NCBI GenBank assembly: GCA_017165825.1
Contig: CM029384.1
Coordinates: 8,869,062 to 8,933,061, forward strand
Reading direction: 5' to 3'
From: Hepsetus odoe
Lineage: Eukaryota > Chordata > Actinopteri > Characiformes > Hepsetidae
Length of the DNA: 64,000 bases
Shown: positions 58,141-64,000 of the stretch, piece by piece
Numbering within the stretch: the first letter of the stretch is position 1
Layout: every line of letters begins with the position of its first letter
Program-made: the position numbers and the translations under genes
The notes under the pieces: model-generated
Told to the model about the DNA's origin: nothing
Seen by the model: the letters and a program-made list of their open reading frames with translations, nothing else
Database searches by the model: none

Positions 58141-59652
58141 CTGGACAGGGAGAGGAAATAGAATAAGTTATTAAAGGAATATTGTGTATTATATATCTTT
58201 AAACAGTCACAGATGTCAATGTTTTGTTGTTGCTGGTATGATGATCTCAAGTCATTATCATTCCCTTTATCACCACAATATACATTTCTGAGAACATTTG
58301 TCAGTATCAGCCCTGGTCTTACAGGCCCACTGCCATGTTATTATCACTGATCAAACCAACCAACTCATTACAATCTCCTTACTGGGCTAGAGGTGAGATT
58401 TTACATGAAGGATAATAGGCCTCCAAAACTGAGCCTAAAAGCCCAAAAATATTCCCTATACTGGTCCTGGAGACCCCCTGCTTTGCACATGTTAGTGTTT
58501 CCCCCTGCTAGCCCCACCTGTTCCAGCTAAACAGCTCCATAACACTCACTAGGCCCCATAAGCGGAAGGATGTGTGACTGAATCCTGGATCGTAGGTTGC
58601 CCCAAGATACCCCAAGGTACTGTCCACATCACAGCTCCCCGCACACTGGATATAGCTTCCCACGGCTGTATGGTGAGATGGGTTAAATGCAAAGGATGCT
58701 TTTCGATGTGGTTCACTCTGTGCTGTGCTGTGTTCCACAATGACAAATAGTCACTTTCGCTTCACTTTCCAGGATCAAGGATGGGAACCTTTGAAGGTGT
58801 TAAAAAGGGCATTTATTTAATGTTATTAGTTTTTGACAAATGGGGAATTTTTTTAAAATAATGACCGCTAGAGATCAATAATCATGCATCGTTACAATAT
58901 ATCCTGTAGGTTTTCTTGTTTTGCAGTTTTTGCACAGTGACTGTAAATTTATGATTTACAATCAGAGAACATGATTTAAATCTTTTTATTTTTTCGTTTT
59001 TTTCAGGAAAAATATGTGCAAGGTACAAAAATCCTCCTGGTTATTTTCTCGCCACGTCTGTGGCAGCGTGGGCAAAGAAAAGGCTTTTCTTGCCATATGT
59101 GAAATAAAATATAGTATTACATTCTCCAAATATTGTGACAAATATATACATTAAAAACTGATCTAAAGGGTATCGTCCTTAAAAATGAAAAAATAAACAT
59201 CTGTAGCTTTACAAACTAAAAACACGCTTTTTGACTGGGACTTTTATTTTCATCGAAGCGAAGTCATGTGACCTAATGGCGCTCAGTGATTGGCTGTCCT
59301 GCTGAGCCTGTAGTCCTGTAGCTGGATGTCGGCCCGGTTGTTTACAGACGCTCAAGCTGCAACTTCAGCCTTGCCTGTAAAACTCAGGTTTTCTTACAAG
59401 AGCACCCCAGGATGGAGGCCGGTGCCCGTCTCAGTGAGCGTGTCCAGCTGTGGGTACGGTACCTGCTCCTACAGCCTCGGCCTTGGCGAGTGCCTCCCTC
59501 AGCTGCTCCCGTAGTTTGCCGTTCTCGAGGCGGGTCTGCGCGCTCTCCTGGCGGTACTCGCTCACCGTGGCTTCCACCGCCTCCAGGATCTCTCGCACGG
59601 CTGCAGCCAGCCGCTCGGTCAGATAGGAGTTCAACATGTCCATCTTAGACAT
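57173..59652 (-). CDS. Coiled-coil protein with five tandem C2H2 zinc fingers
   Basis: Exons 59463-59652 and 57173-58140 join in phase 1 (GCAG|GTACCG to CCTGTCCAG|AGACTG), giving 385 aa. Residues 1-55 are the shared coiled coil (MSKMDMLNSYLTERLAAAVR). The middle is acidic with a SUMO-type VKIE in VKIEPEETEI. Fingers at about 247-269, 273-296, 301-323, 329-351 and 356-379, two joined by canonical TGERP linkers; the last has H-x4-H. Sequence-specific DNA binding in the nucleus is the family role; target unknown. The exon 2 frame is open to the acceptor with no ATG near its start, which supports the two-exon model. Confidence 0.85.
58141..59462 (-). other. Intron 1 of the five-finger gene
   Basis: 1.3 kb with a SINE (58530-58770). 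A segment at 58455-58530 (ACTGGTCCTGGAGACCCCCT) resembles a dispersed fish repeat. Confidence 0.65.
58530..58770 (+). repeat. SINE, GGTTCACTCTGTGCTGTGCTG member
   Basis: Tail reads GATGTGGTTCACTCTGTGCT and CACAATGACAAATAGTCACT; the head is diverged. Confidence 0.72.
59463..59652 (-). CDS. Five-finger gene exon 1: coiled coil
   Basis: 190 nt from ATG (59652). An in-frame GTG at 59667 precedes the ATG but is not needed. The donor GTACCG is weak; GTAGGA just upstream is in the wrong phase for exon 2. Confidence 0.8.
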
Positions 59653-59900
59653 TATAACCGTGAACACGCAGCCTCCGATCCACCTTATCGCCTGACAGAC
59701 ATCAGCGTGAAAGCGTCAAGCTTCATTGACCGCCTTCCGGTTCTCAGCGGTCGAGATGAGTGGCGCAAATGGACCCGGTGTTCGTGTTAACAGTGGCCAC
59801 ACGGGGGCGCCCGAGAAACACGGGCGTTCGGTCCCTTTCACTCCGCCCTTTTTTGCGAGCAGAACAGCGCCATCTGCTGGTTTCTTTCTAACAGTTCGTC
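59653..59900 (-). promoter_or_regulatory. CpG-rich promoter of the five-finger gene, CTCF-like motif
   Basis: CpG-dense region. GCGCCATCTGCTGG at 59867-59880, read on the minus strand as CCAGCAGATGGCGC, matches the CTCF core consensus at every position as recalled. Confidence 0.55.
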
Positions 59901-62900
59901 CGAATCTCAAATGGCTTCCTTCCTGCATAGTCTAAAAAAAAAAAAATAAAAATAAAATATTCATTCTTGAATCTGAATCACAAATGATTTACATTGAACA
60001 TTTAATGTCCTATTTGAATCATGAAGCAAAATAACCACTACTTCATTTCTCATTGGGTGGCACGATGGTGCAGTGGGCAGCACTGTCTCCTCAAAAGAGA
60101 AGGTCCTGAGTTCGATTCCCAGGTGGGAAGCTTTGGGTCCTTCCTGTGTGGAGTTTGCATATTCTCCTAATTAGGACAAACAGTTATGAAAGAGAGAGCT
60201 TCTTGTTTAAACAATTATTAATTAATGATGCTCAACCTTTTGCACCAGCTCCTAAAAGTACTTTTGAAAATAGTGCCATATTCACACTATAACACCATTT
60301 ACACTAAGGACATACTAAGTGCTGTCCTCACACTGCAGTATTGTATTTAATAATTTATCCAGCACTGTTCACACATTAATACTGTATTCAGATCAGCTGG
60401 ATGTGCTCTGCACTGCAGTATTTTATTGGAAACTGTATTCTAGCAGCAAAGACCTTTATGGAAATGTTATTTTTGTATTTAACACAGTATCATGCGAGAC
60501 TAAATATGACAGATAGTATGATGGGTGATGCAACCTGTAAGGTGCACTACATCCTTCATGCAAAGATCAATTTAAAAGTTACATCGAATTTATATTGCTA
60601 CCTCCTTCTTCTATAACCTTGTTAAGGCCTGTCCTAAACAGGCGTCCTAAGTGTCCTCCGAGTACACACTTTGTTGATATCAACAGCATTCGCATGCAAG
60701 TGGCAAGAAACTCTTCGCTTATTTACAGTTGCTTAAATTCACATTGCAAGCATAATTCAGTTCAATGGCAAAAACAATGATTAAACAAGTGCATTTTTAA
60801 CCTAAATCTGATTTAACTCTCCCACTGGTCAGGAAGCTGAAAACAAGCCCCTCCCCTCAAATAATAATGGACAAACTTCTATTGCTGAGTCTGCATTCAT
60901 GCATTCCTGGCTAGTCTGCAGTAATGGTACAGAGAGCACCTGTGAGCAGCCCATTGAAACAAAATGATGACTAAAATGTGTTTCAGCTTCATGTTCTGTG
61001 CAACTGAGGCCTAATGATCACAAATACAGCTGTTGAGATATGGTTTAAATGATCATGATAATCCATCCCCAGTAGCTTCCTCCTTCTACCATAAATTTGC
61101 AAGGGTGTTCCAAATGTCCATCTTCTCATGCTCTTATGATTGTCCTTCACAGCTGCCTGGGGAACCTCACAATATTCCCTCTTCTAATAAAATGAGTATG
61201 ATGACCTGCCCCTGATTAATATTTGGAATAAACTGAATGAAAATGATTAAAGTGAATAAAGCTTATTATTGGATTCTGGAAGGATGCAGGCCCATATGTA
61301 GTGAGGTAGGCACAGGAAATGTTTTTCTTCAGCAAGAGCAATGTGATAATGTGTGTATTTTTCCTGGATCTCCATACGTTTTAACAATAGTTGATATGCA
61401 TGATTGTACTAAAGATTTCAAAAGAAATGCATACTTTTACATTTTTAATTCACGGCTCCACAACAGTTACTAGGCTTTCATTTTCCCTTAAATTGTTTGT
61501 ATGATAAACATAGACATTTTGATATAGAGGTGTGTTCGCATTCTGGGATTTTTTGCTCATATCTAAAGTGGTTTGCCACAGCAATGGGGTGTGGTAGTTT
61601 CTGCTTTTGACTTTCAGTGGAGTTTCCAAACTTTCCTTGAGTCTGTTTTGTTTTATTCCCACATGCACATCAGCTGGATAGGTGGAATCTTGATATATGT
61701 ACATATATATATACCTTAAATTAGATCTGTTCTGTTGGGCTATTGGGGACTAATAAAAAGCATAACCACTCATGCGTAAAAAATGGTTTGCACTGCAAGC
61801 AGTCTTCCATCCTGATTTTAATTTACACCAGATCAGGATGACCTTTATATCAAGCATATTCAATTAGAGTATGGAGTCTGGTTTCCTAAAGGCTGGGCAG
61901 AATTACAGCAGGAGTCCACCAGAAAGGCGTGCAGAATTTGGCCCAGGAGAGTAATTGTCCTAAAGCCAGCTGTGGTCTCCGCCACTTTCGCCTAGTCTTC
62001 AGCCTCTATTACCATCACAGTCAAACTAGAGGTCTGCAGTTTGCCAAACATCAGGACAGGGATGCAACCTCTCCCACTTAGATCCATTGATTGGGTAATT
62101 TGCTTAGAATGTATAATTAAATCCCCCAAGGTTAACTCTTCCGTTGAGCTTGTTTATCTCCTCCATCACTCTGTGACATTTGTTAATCACTTGCACCATC
62201 TCTCTGCTCCCTGCTGTACGTTGTCTTATAAAGCTGTAGCAGGAAGCTATTTTCCTGGATTAAAAAGAGCAAAACATTCAAACATATTACATCATATTTA
62301 GGTAATGTCACATAAAAGCAGTGATACAATAACTTATATCAAGTAAAATCAGAGGCAAATCATGAGCTTGGGTATGGATATATTCTATGGAAATCTAGTG
62401 GTATGTTAGGGCGATGCATGTTAACTTTTTTTTGGAGTGTATAAGATATTAGAACACATATTTTATGTTTTGTGATACATTTCTGCTGTGCATTTTTAAG
62501 ATCCAAAAATCTGAGCCGCTATTTGCCAGAAAAACCCCTTGGTATGGCTGTTGTTTATTCACAGTCAATGATGCATCTAAGCCACCCCGAAGACCTGGAG
62601 TGAAGTTTTCCCAAACTAAATGAGTGCAAATCAAAAAGTGATTGTTCAGTTCCACTGTCACTTCGTAATTGATTTGTCTGTAAATTTGACACATTAGGAG
62701 TTCAATCCAGCACCAGAAGGTCTTACCCGTGGAAGAGGTTGCTAAGCTGTAACTACCTAGAAAACAGTGAGAAGAATATATTTTTATTGTACATAGTACA
62801 ATACTTGCAGAGCTAAAAATAAATAAATAAATAAAACTGTTCAGTTGAATAAAAATGAACTAAAAATAACAGACATCCAAAATCATGTGGTCTACAAGGC

Positions 62901-64000
62901 CCTAAGGGCTCCCTTCTCTGTGAAACAGAAAATCTATAGGATGCATCTAGCCAGTTACATTACCAATGGGTAGCCTTAACTGGCTTTTTAAATACCTTTA
63001 ACTATTAACCTCTATAAACTCCTCCCTGTTTTTTCTTCCTTCTCCAGAACCCCAGCTGCATTATGACAAAGAATTTGCCTGCACAATTAACCCTAACGTT
63101 GTCCTCACTCTCTCTGTCTTTATTCATCACTTAAAAACTATCCCATCAATAGGCACAAATATTTACATCTCTCAAAAGCCCCGATATTGCGGAATCATGA
63201 CGAGTGTGTTTTTTGCTACAGATCAGTGTGTTAGTCTGTGCTGCAGGCTGTGTTTCTCCAGTTCAGTGCAAATCTACATAGTCTGCCCCCTCCCTCCCAC
63301 TCCTTTCTTCATCTCTTCATCGTCACCTTCCCATCTCACACTCTCCGTATCAAACACCTGTCTTCCCTTCCAGTCAGCACTCTTTGCAGCTCCTGACCAC
63401 CCCCACCCCCACCCCAGCCTCCAGTGACACTGACAGAAGCTTTTAATAATTCATGCTGCTTTAAAATTCAAATGAGATATTTTTTTATTAACACACTAGA
63501 GGCACTGGAGAACACTCCCTTTCCTCCTCCCTTTCACAGGACTTCGCTCCAACCCGTTGCCATGGGAACTAAAACATCTTAGAAATGCATGATGCAGTGG
63601 AGACAGTAAGTAAAAACAGGCAGTGAGAGAGACAGTAAGAGTGAGAGAAATGCAGGGAGAGTTAATAGTTAACAATCTTGCATCTTTTAACAATCTAAGA
63701 CATACACTTACACACATTCTCTTTCAGTGGAGATAAAGTGTGCATTTGTGTTTGTTACAAACATTAACGCTTGTAGTTGATTCTAATGAGGAAGAGTTTA
63801 TTCACAAAGCTCATTGAAACATTATCATTAGTCAGTCCAGGACTGAAAGAATATCAATACAGAGAGTTCTATCAAAGGCTTCTTCTTACATACTGTGTAA
63901 ATCACATACTGTTGGTTTAAAGCAATCCATTAAGGCATGCACAGGCAAGTCTGCACAAAGTCAGGATTATAGGAGCAACAGGGCAAATCACAAACAGTAA
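59901..64000. other. Non-coding flank
   Basis: AT-rich, with a tRNA-headed repeat fragment at 60055-60172 and poly-A runs. No coding exon is recognised on either strand up to the window end. Confidence 0.6.
60055..60172 (+). repeat. tRNA-like-headed dispersed repeat fragment
   Basis: GGTGGCACGATGGTGCAGTG, then a B-box-like GAGTTCGATTCCCA, then TGTGTGGAGTTTGCATATTC. This is a fish SINE-type start and body, truncated at the 3' end. Confidence 0.7.

Overview
The window looks like nuclear DNA of a teleost fish. Genes are split into many exons by large AT-rich introns full of (CA)n, (TG)n and (CT)n microsatellites. Interspersed repeats are fish-type: tRNA-derived SINEs ending in the V-domain tail, Tc1/mariner relics and RTE-like LINE fragments. 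The exact species cannot be read from the sequence; an otophysan (catfish, characin or cyprinid relative) is a guess from the repeat families.

Left half (5.7-30.5 kb, + strand): one complete Doc2 gene, most like DOC2A, in ten coding exons (423 aa). It encodes the N-terminal Munc13-interacting motif, a C2A domain, a linker with the DOC2A-type ALRGISCYL stretch, and a C2B domain. All expected Ca2+-ligand aspartates checked are present. Intron 6 is 12.6 kb and holds SINEs, a Tc1-like element and simple repeats. A 5' untranslated exon should lie upstream of 5684 but was not recognised.

Middle (30.5-36.5 kb): no gene seen; the stretch lies between convergent genes and includes a DNA-transposon-like repeat just after the Doc2 stop.

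Right half (36.5-59.7 kb, - strand): three tandem zinc-finger genes in the same orientation. All begin with a homologous 190-nt first coding exon, ending in phase 1, that encodes a leucine-rich coiled coil (LNERL..A(V/L)..I...V..T(V/M).EY..E..R.R.EN). The upstream gene (57.2-59.7 kb, 385 aa) has five tandem C2H2 fingers in one exon. The middle gene (45.5-55.3 kb, about 1540 aa) is unusual: ten exons, with a single C2H2 finger per exon in most of them, and phase-0/phase-0 boundaries from exon 3 through exon 9. It may also have an alternative 3' end at 41.8-42.6 kb and a small two-exon transcription unit nested in its third intron. The downstream gene (36.5-37.9 kb, 320 aa) carries one BED-type finger instead. 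Each of the three promoters has a CTCF-like motif about 115-230 bp upstream of its ATG on the same strand.

Flanks (1-5.6 kb and 59.9-64 kb): no coding exons recognised, only repeats and AT-rich sequence. The most interesting candidate system is the middle zinc-finger gene, whose skippable single-finger exons could give combinatorial DNA-binding isoforms. All exon structures are inferred from splice-site and reading-frame logic, without transcript evidence.
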